Position numbers and translations under genes: made by a program
NCBI GenBank assembly: GCA_017542305.1
Contig: JAFXXK010000001.1
Span: 1 to 60,196 of the forward strand
Reading direction: 5' to 3'
DNA from: a bacterium
GTDB lineage: Bacteria; Cyanobacteriota; Vampirovibrionia; Gastranaerophilales; Gastranaerophilaceae
Length of the DNA: 60,196 nt
In this document: positions 1-7,662 of the stretch, one piece after another
Layout: the number at the start of each line of letters is the position of its first letter
Numbering within the stretch: the first letter of the stretch is position 1
Notes under the pieces: model-generated
Told to the model about the DNA's origin: nothing
Database searches by the model: none
Seen by the model: only the letters and a program-made list of their open reading frames with translations

Positions 1-1
1 A

Positions 2-121
2 TTGGAATTGAGATTAAAACAGTTAGATACAGAACAGAAAGCAATAAGTACCGAAATGGAAGCAGTAACAAAGGTTATCGAAAAGAATACTCAGGATACC
101 TTCAAGACATTCTCGGCATAA
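2..121 (+). CDS. C-terminal end of a large hypothetical protein (paralog of the 55441-57243 protein)
   Basis: The window opens inside a reading frame that runs from base 2 to a TAA at 119-121 and encodes 39 residues, ending KNTQDTFKTFSA. The end of the 600-aa protein at 55441-57243 (SKNTERTLKIYSA) matches closely in spacing and sequence (KNT-x2-T-x-K-x-x-SA), so this is probably the C-terminus of a member of the same family. The visible part is a charged, coiled-coil-like helix. The start lies outside the window. Function unknown. Confidence 0.7.
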   Translation: MELRLKQLDTEQKAISTEMEAVTKVIEKNTQDTFKTFSA

Positions 122-251
122 CGAAAATAAAAAGAGAGCAATGGATAGAAGAGGACGACAATATTCGCCCACGGACTCTTGCACCCCAAAACAGAGCAAC
201 ATTAAATAAACACAATAAAAATAAAAACATAATTTCCCTTTTAATTTCCCT

Positions 252-278
252 AACGACTTTTCCAAGTCGTTTTTTTTT
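252..278 (+). terminator. Rho-independent terminator
   Basis: A 7-bp stem ACGACTT/AAGTCGT (253-259 with 264-270) and a 4-base loop are followed by eight T residues (271-278). It lies about 130 bp after the partial gene that opens the window and probably ends that transcript. Confidence 0.75.
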
Positions 279-303
279 GGGGTGCCGAAGGCACCTTCTG
301 AGG

Positions 304-439
304 ATGCTTCGCTCGTAGCGAAGTGAAAGTGTTTCCGTAAAAATAAGTGGAGGCTTGACTTTTGAACTGCCAATAATCTAACAGGCTGAGCCACGACACT
401 ATATGCTTCGCTCGTAGCGAAGTGGAAGTGTTTCCGTAA
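304..439. repeat. Pair of 37-bp direct repeats (304-340 and 403-439)
   Basis: Both copies start ATGCTTCGCTCGTAGCGAAG and end GTGTTTCCGTAA and differ at one base. Each contains an inverted repeat CTTCGCT/AGCGAAG. The pair lies in the 409-bp interval between the partial gene and the 137-aa gene; apart from the terminator I see nothing else there. A reverse-strand ORF across it only translates the repeat twice and is not a credible gene. Likely an interspersed genomic repeat. Confidence 0.7.
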
Positions 440-530
440 GAAAGTTTGTAAAATAAATTTCATATATTAGCAAAATTTATTTTTAAGTTGGTTTATATTT
501 AGTGTGTAGTTAAAAGAAAGGTTTCAAATT

Positions 531-944
531 ATGACATATGTCGCACCTGTAAATTATGGTTATGTTCCGAGTTATTCAACACAGACAACTACGACTAATG
601 TACAAAAGGCTGTACCCCCAACAGCCGGACAACCGATTAATATTGACTGTTCAAAATTGTACAAACCGCAGGAAGTAGAGGACATTTTAAAAAGAATAGG
701 TACTGACTGTAAGGTTCAGACTATGTATAAACCTGCATATTCGATAGAATATTATCCGAAAGCAGAAGCACTTGTTATTAATAACAAGAACATGACAAAC
801 GATACAACAGAAATTTTGAGAGATGGCAGCGTAAGGCATGTCGGCAGCTGGCATAATAAAGAAGTCGCTCCTGCAGGGAGTTATCTTGATATTATTGAGG
901 ATGCAAAAGCCAGAATCGGTAATAGTCAGGTTTATGCAAGATAG
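531..944 (+). CDS. Hypothetical protein, 137 aa
   Basis: I do not recognise this protein. It has no signal peptide or membrane segment. The first 35 residues are rich in Tyr, Thr, Ser and Pro and look disordered; residues 38-137 look folded, with an alternating hydrophobic pattern around SIEYYPKAEALVINN and a C-terminal helix. The start follows an AAAGG ribosome-binding site eight bases upstream. It is a stand-alone gene, followed within 15 bp by the promoter of the probable 6S RNA. Confidence 0.6.
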   Translation: MTYVAPVNYGYVPSYSTQTTTTNVQKAVPPTAGQPINIDCSKLYKPQEVEDILKRIGTDCKVQTMYKPAYSIEYYPKAEALVINNKNMTNDTTEILRDGSVRHVGSWHNKEVAPAGSYLDIIEDAKARIGNSQVYAR

Positions 945-956
945 TTAGTCAGGCTA

Positions 957-985
957 TTGTTTTTTTGAAAAAAAACTGTTATACT
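957..985 (+). promoter_or_regulatory. Promoter of the probable 6S RNA
   Basis: A -35 TTGTTT (957-962), a 17-bp spacer and a -10 TATACT (980-985) lie 6-7 bases before the 5' end expected from the RNA's terminal stem (about 992). Good match to a housekeeping sigma-70 promoter. Confidence 0.65.
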
Positions 986-991
986 GTTATT

Positions 992-1166
992 GCTCTATGG
1001 GGTGTTCAATTTTGTTCCTACATTTAATTAAATAGGGAGAGTTGACTCTTCAAAGGTCGTGAAGTATACCCGCCGATTTAATCGCCAGCGGGAAACGGAT
1101 AGACCAAGGCGCTCACCCACCTGCGAGCTTAGCAGGTAACAAAATCACACGTCATGGAGCTTTTTT
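992..1166 (+). ncRNA. ssrS: Probable 6S RNA
   Basis: About 175 nt of non-coding sequence whose ends pair into a long interrupted stem: GCTCTATG (992-999) with CATGGAGC (1153-1160), GTGT with ACAC, and ATTTTGTT (1009-1016) with AACAAAAT (1138-1145). Inside are an apical hairpin CCCGC/GCGGG near 1070-1096 and a 3' hairpin ACCTGC/GCAGGT near 1121-1139; T6 follows the terminal stem. Rod shape, central bubble, length and the CACCCACCTGC segment fit 6S RNA, which binds sigma-70 RNA polymerase as an open-promoter mimic. I see no SRP, tmRNA or RNase P signatures. The identification rests on architecture, not on an alignment. Confidence 0.6.
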
Positions 1167-1185
1167 AGATTTATATGAGGGTAAC

Positions 1186-2376
1186 ATGGCTGAGAAGATT
1201 TCCATATTCATAGTTTCTCAAAATAAGAGGTTGAAAGAACTTCTTTGCCTGTATATTGCTGAAGTTGAAAATTGTGAAGTCGCTGCTCATTTCCCCGATT
1301 GGGAAAATGTGTTTCAGACTGTTTCCGAAGCCGATAAATCTATTTTATTTGTTGATTCCGAATATGACTATGCGGATAATGTGGAAAAAATAGCACTGGA
1401 ATGTCCTAATTGTAAAATTGTTGCGATAAAAGAAAATCCGGACATTTCATTTATAGTAAATGTTATTCGCTCGGGTGCAAAGGAAATTTTGGCATATCCT
1501 ATTATAAAATCTGAATTGTTAGATATAATTGACAGGATTAAGGTAAAGTTTACGGAGACTTATCAAAAGCAGGATAAGTGCAAGATGATTACCGTATTTT
1601 CAAACAAAGGCGGTATCGGAAAAACCTCTATTGCGTCAAATTTGGCATTGGAGTTGGCGAGAATAACAAAAGAAAATGTTGCTCTGATAGATTTGAATTT
1701 CCAATTCGGGGATATTACTACTTTTATGGATTTGCAGCCATCTTTTGATATTTCGTATATGTTTGATAATTTGAATGTTCTGAATAAAGACTTTTTGCTG
1801 AGTACAATGGAGCAATATAAGGATACAAGTTTGTATGTATTGGCTGATGCTCCGTATTTCAGGCAGACTAAGCCGGTTACATCCAAGCAGGTAACGAAGT
1901 TTTTTGAAGTATTGAAAGAAAGTTTTTCGTATATTGTAGTTGATACGGATTCTACGTTTGATGCTGCGACTATTACGACTTTGGATTACTCTGATATGAT
2001 ATTCCTTGTCACAATAGTTAATTTGCCGGCATTAAGAAACTGCCAAAGATGTTTAAATTTATTTGACAAGCTCGGTTATGACAAGAAGAAAGTTCAGATT
2101 GTTATAAATCGTTATATGGAAAATGATGAGATAACTTTGAATGATGTCGAGACTCTGTTAAAGAAGAAAATTTACTGGAAAATCCCGAATAATTATTTTG
2201 CGTTGATGGCATCAATTAATAAAGGGGTATTATTATCTGAATTAAATCCGACATCGAATGTGGCGCAGAGTTATAAGGATTTAGCAATAAATGTTTCTGA
2301 CAGTGTGTTCAAAAATACTCTTGTTCAAAAATTTTCGCCTGCGGATAACAGAAGATTAGAGAATATTTTGGAGTAA
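1186..2376 (+). CDS. CpaE/TadZ-like MinD-family ATPase
   Basis: A 396-aa protein with two domains. Residues 1-115 resemble a response-regulator receiver fold (IFIVSQNKRLKELLCLYI at the start, SILFVDSEYD at the usual acceptor strand) but without a clear phosphorylation triad. Residues 123-390 are a deviant-Walker-A ParA/MinD ATPase: FSNKGGIGKT with KGGIGKT at 131-137, then ALIDLNFQFGD and VVDTDS. CpaE/TadZ proteins position Tad or type IV-like pilus machinery at the membrane. The next gene, 3 bp downstream, is a CpaF-like ATPase, so the two form an operon. No other tad genes lie nearby. RBS GAGGGT precedes the ATG. Confidence 0.75.
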   Translation: MAEKISIFIVSQNKRLKELLCLYIAEVENCEVAAHFPDWENVFQTVSEADKSILFVDSEYDYADNVEKIALECPNCKIVAIKENPDISFIVNVIRSGAKEILAYPIIKSELLDIIDRIKVKFTETYQKQDKCKMITVFSNKGGIGKTSIASNLALELARITKENVALIDLNFQFGDITTFMDLQPSFDISYMFDNLNVLNKDFLLSTMEQYKDTSLYVLADAPYFRQTKPVTSKQVTKFFEVLKESFSYIVVDTDSTFDAATITTLDYSDMIFLVTIVNLPALRNCQRCLNLFDKLGYDKKKVQIVINRYMENDEITLNDVETLLKKKIYWKIPNNYFALMASINKGVLLSELNPTSNVAQSYKDLAINVSDSVFKNTLVQKFSPADNRRLENILE

Positions 2377-2379
2377 TAT

Positions 2380-3684
2380 ATGTCGTTAAGTGAGAGATTA
2401 AAAAATTTTGATATGTATTCGCAGGAAGATGAGGAAAATTCTCCTATATCTCCTGAGATAACGGCATTATGCTCTGAATTAACCAAGTCGTTATCGAAAA
2501 AAATTGCAACTATCCCTATTTGGTTTGAGTATTCTAAAGAGGAACAGCAGAAACTAATTCGGGATTTTTTGAATGTAAAACTTAACGAACAATTTTCGGA
2601 AATAAAGCTGACGGCTGCCGAAAAAGAACGTATAAGTTCAACATTTTTTAATTCGGTTTATGGGTTTGGGTCTTTGGATTTCCTCATTTCAAGAGAGAAT
2701 GTTTCAAAAATCTTTGTAAATTCGCCTATGAATATTTATGTTGAAGCTGACGGACATATTGAAAAAGCCGATGTTGTGATTGATAAAAATCAGTTCAATT
2801 CCTTAATAAATCGTTTGACTGAAATTTCGGGTAAATCATCTTCGGTAATTACTTTCAGGTTCAACAATCTGCTGGTAACGATATTGAGAGAGCCTGTTTG
2901 TGCAACAACGCTTATTCTTAAAAAAGTTTCGGATATAAATTATGATTTTGGATATTTTGAACGCAGAGATGTGCTTAATACTGATATCTCGGCATTTTTG
3001 AGAGCGATACTGAACAGTAAAAAACGCATTTTGATATCTTCCCCTGCGCAATGCGGAAAGACTTCGGTTCTTAATTCTTTTATAAATGAAGCCGTTCAGG
3101 ATTCAAGAATGGTTTTATTTGAAGAAGGTGCATTGATAAATTCGACGCGCAGCAGTCTTTCGAGATTTGACGTTGAAGGACTGAAAGAGAAAGAGCGGCA
3201 CGATTTAATTACGGCGGCATTATATTACAAGCCGGATTATATCTTTTCGGATATTAATGACATAGATTTTAATATTGAGATTGCGGAGTTGTCGGTAAAC
3301 AGTCATGGATTTATTTCTACCGTCAGGGCGGATTCTTTTGTTGAGGCTTTCAGTTTCTATACTTCTGTCTGGATGTCAAGGCTTAAATGTACGGAAAAAC
3401 TTGCCAAAGTGCGTTTTGCAAAAGATATAGATTATATTATTCAGCTGAGAAAAGAGGAGGACTATTTCAGAATAGCATCAATTGTCGCAGTCAGCGCAAA
3501 TAAAGCCGGAACTCCTGTCTTGAATGAGTTACTGACTTACAAATCCGGCGAATATAAGTATAAATTTGATGATGATATATTGACGGACAAAGAAGATTTC
3601 GAGTATGCCGAAAGCTACAACAAATCAAAATCACAGACCCCAAAGCAGCAGAAACTGACATTCAGCGCAAGGCTGGGTGTTTAG
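2380..3684 (+). CDS. CpaF/TadA-like secretion ATPase (divergent)
   Basis: A 434-aa protein of the VirB11/CpaF secretion ATPase type. An N-terminal all-alpha region (1-95) is followed by FGSLDFLISRENVSKIFVNS, typical of the CpaF N-domain, and a RecA-like domain with Walker A SPAQCGKTS (about 222-230). The region aligned to Walker B reads KPDYIFSDINDID instead of the usual RPDRIIVGEVRG, so the catalytic Glu and Arg are not conserved; the His box is replaced by SHGFISTVRADS. It probably acts with the CpaE-like protein at 1186-2376. The reduced motifs suggest a weak or non-hydrolytic ATPase. The 3' end overlaps the convergent formyltransferase gene by 4 bp. Confidence 0.7.
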   Translation: MSLSERLKNFDMYSQEDEENSPISPEITALCSELTKSLSKKIATIPIWFEYSKEEQQKLIRDFLNVKLNEQFSEIKLTAAEKERISSTFFNSVYGFGSLDFLISRENVSKIFVNSPMNIYVEADGHIEKADVVIDKNQFNSLINRLTEISGKSSSVITFRFNNLLVTILREPVCATTLILKKVSDINYDFGYFERRDVLNTDISAFLRAILNSKKRILISSPAQCGKTSVLNSFINEAVQDSRMVLFEEGALINSTRSSLSRFDVEGLKEKERHDLITAALYYKPDYIFSDINDIDFNIEIAELSVNSHGFISTVRADSFVEAFSFYTSVWMSRLKCTEKLAKVRFAKDIDYIIQLRKEEDYFRIASIVAVSANKAGTPVLNELLTYKSGEYKYKFDDDILTDKEDFEYAESYNKSKSQTPKQQKLTFSARLGV

Positions 3685-4298
3685 TGACAGCTTTTGCAGC
3701 TTCCGCAGCCTCCGCTGCAACTTTTTGAATGGGCATCATATAAATCCTGAAAATCAAATAATTTCCCGTCAAGTAATTTTTCGGTCACTATCGGGATGAG
3801 TGCATTTTCCAAATTTATTATAGCCTGTTCAAATTCGTCAAAATGCATAAGATTAGTTATCAAAACGGGATATTGGGTAATAATTTTGTCATTTTCTGGT
3901 TTGTTTGAAAGTGTATGGATAGTTATTCCGCTGACTTTTACCCCTGATTCAAAGGCTCTGTATAGGGCATTATCCCCCTGAAAAGCGGGCAAAAGGGACT
4001 GATGAATATTGATGAATTTCCCGAATTCATATACTTTTCTGTCAAGTTTTGATTTGTAGTCATTAACAACAATTAAATCAAAATTTGTACCCATAAAATA
4101 GTTTTGAGCCCCTTCGGGTGATAAATATTTTGTTTCAACGTAATCGGGTTTTGAGAGGTTAAATATGTCGGATTTTAAGTTATCTGATATACAAACTATT
4201 TTTATATCATTTCTGTTTTTGAAATGTTCAATTACCGCTCCGAACCTGTCGGAGTTCCCCGAACTCATTACTCCAAGTTTTTTAACCGAATTCCCCAT
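3681..4298 (-). CDS. PurN-like formyltransferase with cysteine-rich tail
   Basis: A 205-aa protein of the formyltransferase fold. The N-terminus LGVMSSGNSDRF matches the PurN start (VLASGxGSN), and INIHQSLLPAFQG (about 97-109) carries the catalytic Asn and His of the family (NIHPSLLPxF). GVKVSGITIHTLSN and NDKIITQYPV supply the rest, including an Asp in the position of the catalytic Asp. It could be a GAR formyltransferase or a sugar-nucleotide or amino-sugar formyltransferase. The last 14 residues form a CxxxCxxCxxC-like tail (SCSGGCGSCKSCH), which I do not know from PurN. No purine genes lie nearby. It overlaps the CpaF-like gene convergently by 4 bp. Confidence 0.65.
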   Translation of the reverse strand: MGNSVKKLGVMSSGNSDRFGAVIEHFKNRNDIKIVCISDNLKSDIFNLSKPDYVETKYLSPEGAQNYFMGTNFDLIVVNDYKSKLDRKVYEFGKFINIHQSLLPAFQGDNALYRAFESGVKVSGITIHTLSNKPENDKIITQYPVLITNLMHFDEFEQAIINLENALIPIVTEKLLDGKLFDFQDLYDAHSKSCSGGCGSCKSCH

Positions 4299-4363
4299 AA
4301 TGAAATTCTAGCATAAATATTAAATAATTCTATTTTGTAATATTGAGATATACTTCAGGAATT

Positions 4364-4585
4364 TTATTGCTTATTAAAATTACATAATTCAGAAACACTA
4401 ATACCCAGCCCGTTTGCAATTTTTATTAGCATATCAAGTGACGGTTTTGAAAATGCAACTTCAATTTTACCCATAAAATTTAGAGAGATGTTTAATCTGT
4501 CTGCAAGTTCCTGTTGAGTAAGTTTTAATTTTTTTCTGTAGGATTTAATATTTTTCCCGAGTAGTCTATAAAAATTTTTATTCAT
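4364..4585 (-). CDS. XRE-family DNA-binding regulator, 73 aa
   Basis: A single-domain helix-turn-helix protein of the Cro/CI (XRE) type. Residues 8-66 give the typical pattern: LGKNIKSYRKKLKLTQQELA, then DRLNISLNFMGKIE and PSLDMLIKIANGLGISVSEL. No extra domain. It is an isolated gene whose start codon is abutted by one palindrome, with a second 17 bp further upstream (4588-4604 and 4621-4639), which suggests autoregulation. There is no toxin or phage gene next to it. It may also control the divergent membrane-protein operon at 4763. Confidence 0.85.
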   Translation of the reverse strand: MNKNFYRLLGKNIKSYRKKLKLTQQELADRLNISLNFMGKIEVAFSKPSLDMLIKIANGLGISVSELCNFNKQ

Positions 4586-4587
4586 AT

Positions 4588-4604
4588 ACGTACAGTTTAT
4601 ACGT
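4588..4604. promoter_or_regulatory. Palindrome next to the XRE start codon (putative operator 1)
   Basis: ACGTA-CAGTTTA-TACGT, a perfect 5-bp inverted repeat with a 7-bp centre, two bases upstream of the XRE gene's start codon (reverse strand). It shares the TACGT half-site with the palindrome at 4621-4639. Confidence 0.5.
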
Positions 4605-4620
4605 TAATTTTTGTAAATAA

Positions 4621-4639
4621 TACGTACTGATAGTACGTA
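4621..4639. promoter_or_regulatory. Palindrome TACGTAC-N5-GTACGTA (putative operator 2)
   Basis: A perfect 7-bp inverted repeat separated by TGATA, between the XRE gene (reverse) and the divergent membrane-protein gene at 4763. Spacing and symmetry fit a dimeric XRE repressor. The half-sites match those at 4588-4604. Confidence 0.55.
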
Positions 4640-4682
4640 AAAATATTCATTTGTATTATTATTATTAAACAAGGCTGAATTT

Positions 4683-4700
4683 ATTAGCCATTTGGCTAAT
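4683..4700. promoter_or_regulatory. 18-bp perfect palindrome upstream of 4763 gene
   Basis: ATTAGCCAT-ATGGCTAAT-type symmetry (ATTAGCCATTTGGCTAAT, 8-bp arms around TT) lies 62 bp before the start of the membrane-protein gene. It has no T-tract, so an operator or leader hairpin is more likely than a terminator. Role unknown. Confidence 0.35.
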
Positions 4701-4762
4701 ACCTATGGGGGTATGTTTTATTTAAGATAAGAGCTACCGAGGATATTTGACGGAAATTAAAT

Positions 4763-6259
4763 ATGCTATATAAATTTGAAATAGTAATAGAAAGAATTAA
4801 AAATTTTATATCCGGACATTCTGTTGGATTATTGTTTTTTATATTTTTGTTTATTTATTTTGCTTTTGGTTTGTATATTACATATTTCAACCAAAATATA
4901 ACCTGGTTTTTGTGGGATTTAGTATATGATCTTGATACGGGAAAAACATATACCTGTTTTTATCTTGATTATGATTTTCCGACAATTAAACATATTTTAT
5001 CATATCTGATTTTGTCCCCTGCTATAAGTGTAGTTAAAGGTTTTACCAATAATCCAAAATTTGCTGTCGTATTGATGCAAAGTCTGGCACAGAGTTTTTC
5101 TGTTTGCTTGATTTACAAAATTTTGTATAAATTATCCGATAATAAACCGATATCTTTAATGTTTGGTATTTTATTCGGTTTCAGCTATACGGTATTACTT
5201 TTTGCTGTTTTACCCGAAATATATGTATGGGTAGCACTTATTCAGGTATTGTTGTTATATTATATTGTATCGCTTATCAAAACCAGAACAAATAAATTAA
5301 ATTTTAAGCATATTTTTGTCATATCTGTGTTAATAACTTTTAGCTATGGGATAAATATTGTTAATATTGTATCCTGTACATGCTTAATTTTATTCTTATT
5401 GATAAAAATATACGGAAAAGAAAATGTTTCAATAATAAAAGATTATATAAAGATAGCCATAACAACATTTATTATGATACTGACTTTTCTGGCGATACAG
5501 TCATTGGGTTTTAATCTATATACATACCGTATAGGGGTATCGAATCTTGATTATCATGTTACAACCGAAAAAGTTTCAAATATGGTAAAAGGGAGTTTAA
5601 TTTCCCCCTTTTATGCGTTAACAGCTTCCAAAACAAAAGATTATTACAAGTTATGTACCGGTTTTAATAAGAAAAAGCGGATGAAAAAAAGATTTTTAGA
5701 ACAAGAAAACCAACCACCTGTGATATATTTTCCTATTCTGCTTTTTTTGTTAATTCCGTTGATATTTTATCTGAAAAACTGTGAACGGTATTCAAACAGA
5801 TATTTGATTAATACGTTATCGGGTATTGTCTGTATTTATACAATATTCAATTTATTCTTTAATAATAAGTATTGTTCGTTGTCCGCACTTAATTATTTTC
5901 CGTTTTTAATTGTAGTATTGGGGCTTATATATGACAAAATGCCGACAAAATTAAAATATACGGCGGTAATATTATTTTTAAGCTGGCTGATACCGGAAAA
6001 CATATATTATTTATTCAAAATACAGAATTTTGTTCACACTCCGCGTGAAAAGTTCTATCCGATGGGACATTGTGCATTATATTCATCAATTTTTGTATTA
6101 TTGCTTGGAATATTAAAATGCTGTTTGAATAAAATTTTAAAAGGTTTAGCAGTGTTTACTGATGAAAATAAATATTTTATTTGTACTTCCGCATATTCGG
6201 TATTGATGATTATTTATGCACTTATAAATGCTTTTTCAATTTACGGGGATAAATTATGA
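4763..6259 (+). CDS. Polytopic membrane protein, possible GT-C-type glycosyltransferase
   Basis: A 498-aa integral membrane protein with about 10-12 hydrophobic segments, starting at residues 20-43. After the first segment comes a hydrophilic extracytoplasmic loop (WDLVYDLDTGKTYTCFYLDYDFPTI region, about 50-72) with several acidic residues, the layout of GT-C glycosyltransferases that use polyprenyl-phosphate sugars. I do not recognise the exact family. It overlaps the UbiA-type prenyltransferase gene by 4 bp (ATGA), so the two are translationally coupled; the partner makes a polyprenyl-phosphate sugar precursor, which supports a glycan role. The RBS is weak. Confidence 0.6.
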   Translation: MLYKFEIVIERIKNFISGHSVGLLFFIFLFIYFAFGLYITYFNQNITWFLWDLVYDLDTGKTYTCFYLDYDFPTIKHILSYLILSPAISVVKGFTNNPKFAVVLMQSLAQSFSVCLIYKILYKLSDNKPISLMFGILFGFSYTVLLFAVLPEIYVWVALIQVLLLYYIVSLIKTRTNKLNFKHIFVISVLITFSYGINIVNIVSCTCLILFLLIKIYGKENVSIIKDYIKIAITTFIMILTFLAIQSLGFNLYTYRIGVSNLDYHVTTEKVSNMVKGSLISPFYALTASKTKDYYKLCTGFNKKKRMKKRFLEQENQPPVIYFPILLFLLIPLIFYLKNCERYSNRYLINTLSGIVCIYTIFNLFFNNKYCSLSALNYFPFLIVVLGLIYDKMPTKLKYTAVILFLSWLIPENIYYLFKIQNFVHTPREKFYPMGHCALYSSIFVLLLGILKCCLNKILKGLAVFTDENKYFICTSAYSVLMIIYALINAFSIYGDKL

Positions 6260-7125
6260 TAAAAGATATTTTAAAAACATTAAAAGTAAATCATTATATT
6301 AAGAATTTAGTTGTATTTATTCCTCTAATTTTTTCAATGAATGTATTTAATGTTGAAAAAATAACGGGTTGTATATATATGTTTGCTGCGTTTTGTTTAA
6401 TATCATCTGCGGTATATGTTATGAATGACTTAGCTGATATTGAACAGGACAGAAAACATCCCGTAAAGTGTAACCGCCCGATTGCAAGCGGTAGGATTTC
6501 AAAGAGATTTGCAGGATTTTTACTTGTAATGTTAGTTTGTTTAAGTCTTGCTATTTCGTTGCATTTTAATATACTGTGTGCTGTTTCTGTAATATCATAT
6601 TTTGTATTAAATATATGTTATTCGTTATGGTTTAAAAAAGTTGTATTAATTGATGTTGCCTGTATAGCAACAGGTTTTATACTCAGAATACTTGCAGGAT
6701 GTTATGTAATATCCGTTGTTCCCTCACCGTTGGTTGTATTAATGACATTCTTCCTGTCAATGTTTTTTACTTTTTCAAAAAGAAAGATGGAATTGCAGCT
6801 TGTCGATATGAATAATCGTAGAAGTGCTTTGAAAGATTTTGATATAAATATCATAAACCAATTCGTTGCAATAAACGCGATTCTTGCAATTTCATTCTAT
6901 TTTACTTATGTACTTGATGCGGTTACAATTGAACGTGCAGGAACAAGATACTTGTATTTAACAGCAATACCTTTTACGTTAATTGTTTTTCAGCTACTGT
7001 TACTTGTAAACAATAAAGAAGTTCAGGATGATCCTATTATTTTCATAGAAAGAAATGTTAAACTAAAATATTTAACTTTGTTTTATTTTATCGTGCTATT
7101 TATAGTAATGTTTTATTTGAAATAA
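6256..7125 (+). CDS. UbiA-family prenyltransferase, decaprenyl-phosphate phosphoribosyltransferase-like
   Basis: A 289-aa protein with about nine membrane segments. The first Asp-rich motif, NDLADIEQDRKHPVKCNRP (residues 57-75), has the NDxxDxxxDxxHPxKxxRP form of 5-phosphoribosyl-1-PP:decaprenyl-phosphate transferases, not the NDxxDxxxD form alone as in quinone UbiA enzymes. RILAGCYVISVVPSP and FFLSMFFTFSKRKME match the later conserved parts of that subfamily. The predicted reaction transfers phosphoribose from PRPP to a polyprenyl phosphate, the first step toward polyprenyl-phosphate arabinose. It overlaps the preceding membrane protein gene; no epimerase partner is in the window. Confidence 0.75.
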   Translation: MIKDILKTLKVNHYIKNLVVFIPLIFSMNVFNVEKITGCIYMFAAFCLISSAVYVMNDLADIEQDRKHPVKCNRPIASGRISKRFAGFLLVMLVCLSLAISLHFNILCAVSVISYFVLNICYSLWFKKVVLIDVACIATGFILRILAGCYVISVVPSPLVVLMTFFLSMFFTFSKRKMELQLVDMNNRRSALKDFDINIINQFVAINAILAISFYFTYVLDAVTIERAGTRYLYLTAIPFTLIVFQLLLLVNNKEVQDDPIIFIERNVKLKYLTLFYFIVLFIVMFYLK

Positions 7126-7132
7126 ACTAAGC

Positions 7133-7166
7133 AAAAACATCGCTCAAAAGCTCGAGCGATGTTTTT
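7133..7166. terminator. Bidirectional terminator between ubiA-like and rpsG
   Basis: A 13-bp stem AAAAACATCGCTC/GAGCGATGTTTTT with an 8-base loop; A-run on one side and T-run on the other, so it can terminate both the forward prenyltransferase operon and the reverse rpsL-rpsG operon. Confidence 0.85.
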
Positions 7167-7191
7167 ACGTTTGACATTATTCTGTCTGAAA

Positions 7192-7662
7192 TTAGTATCT
7201 GTAGTGAGCGAAAGCCTTGTTAGCTTCAGCCATCTTGTGGGTATCTTCACGTTTTTTGCAAGCAGAACCAACGCCGTTAGATGCATCGATAATTTCGTTA
7301 GTTAATTTATCGATGAAAGATTTACCGCCGCGTTTTTTAGCTGCTTCGATAATCCATGAAGAAGCAAGAGCGAAACCTCTGTCTGCTTTAACTTCAATAG
7401 GTACCTGATAAGTAGAACCACCGATACGTCTTGCTTTAACTTCCAATAACGGAGTTGCGTTAGACATAGCTTTTTGGAAAATTTCCAAAGATTTTTCGTT
7501 AGTTCTTTCTTCAATTTTAGTCAATGTAGCATAGAAGATTTTTTCTGCTAATGACTTTTTACCGCGTCTCATAATTCTGTTAATGAATTTAGAGATATCA
7601 ACGCTGTTATATACCGGATCTGCTAAAGGTATTCTTTTTGCAGGTTTAGAACGTCTTGACAT
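7192..7662 (-). CDS. rpsG: 30S ribosomal protein S7
   Basis: 156 aa, full length for S7. It starts [20 protein letters not shown] and contains the family signature KFINRIMRRGKKSLAEKI and GGSTYQVPIEV; it ends THKMAEANKAFAHYRY. S7 binds the 3' major domain of 16S rRNA and contacts the E site. The gene overlaps the rpsL stop by one base, so it is the second gene of a two-gene reverse operon. In most bacteria fusA and tuf follow; here a terminator follows at once. Confidence 0.98.
   Translation of the reverse strand: MSRRSKPAKRIPLADPVYNSVDISKFINRIMRRGKKSLAEKIFYATLTKIEERTNEKSLEIFQKAMSNATPLLEVKARRIGGSTYQVPIEVKADRGFALASSWIIEAAKKRGGKSFIDKLTNEIIDASNGVGSACKKREDTHKMAEANKAFAHYRY

Noticed and set aside
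304-439. CRISPR-like repeat pair
   Set aside because: Only two copies, a 62-bp gap rather than a constant 30-40-bp spacer, no cas genes; an interspersed repeat explains it better.
23-463. 146-aa reverse-strand ORF
   Set aside because: It is built from two translated copies of the 37-bp direct repeat and runs through a forward terminator; no RBS or domain.
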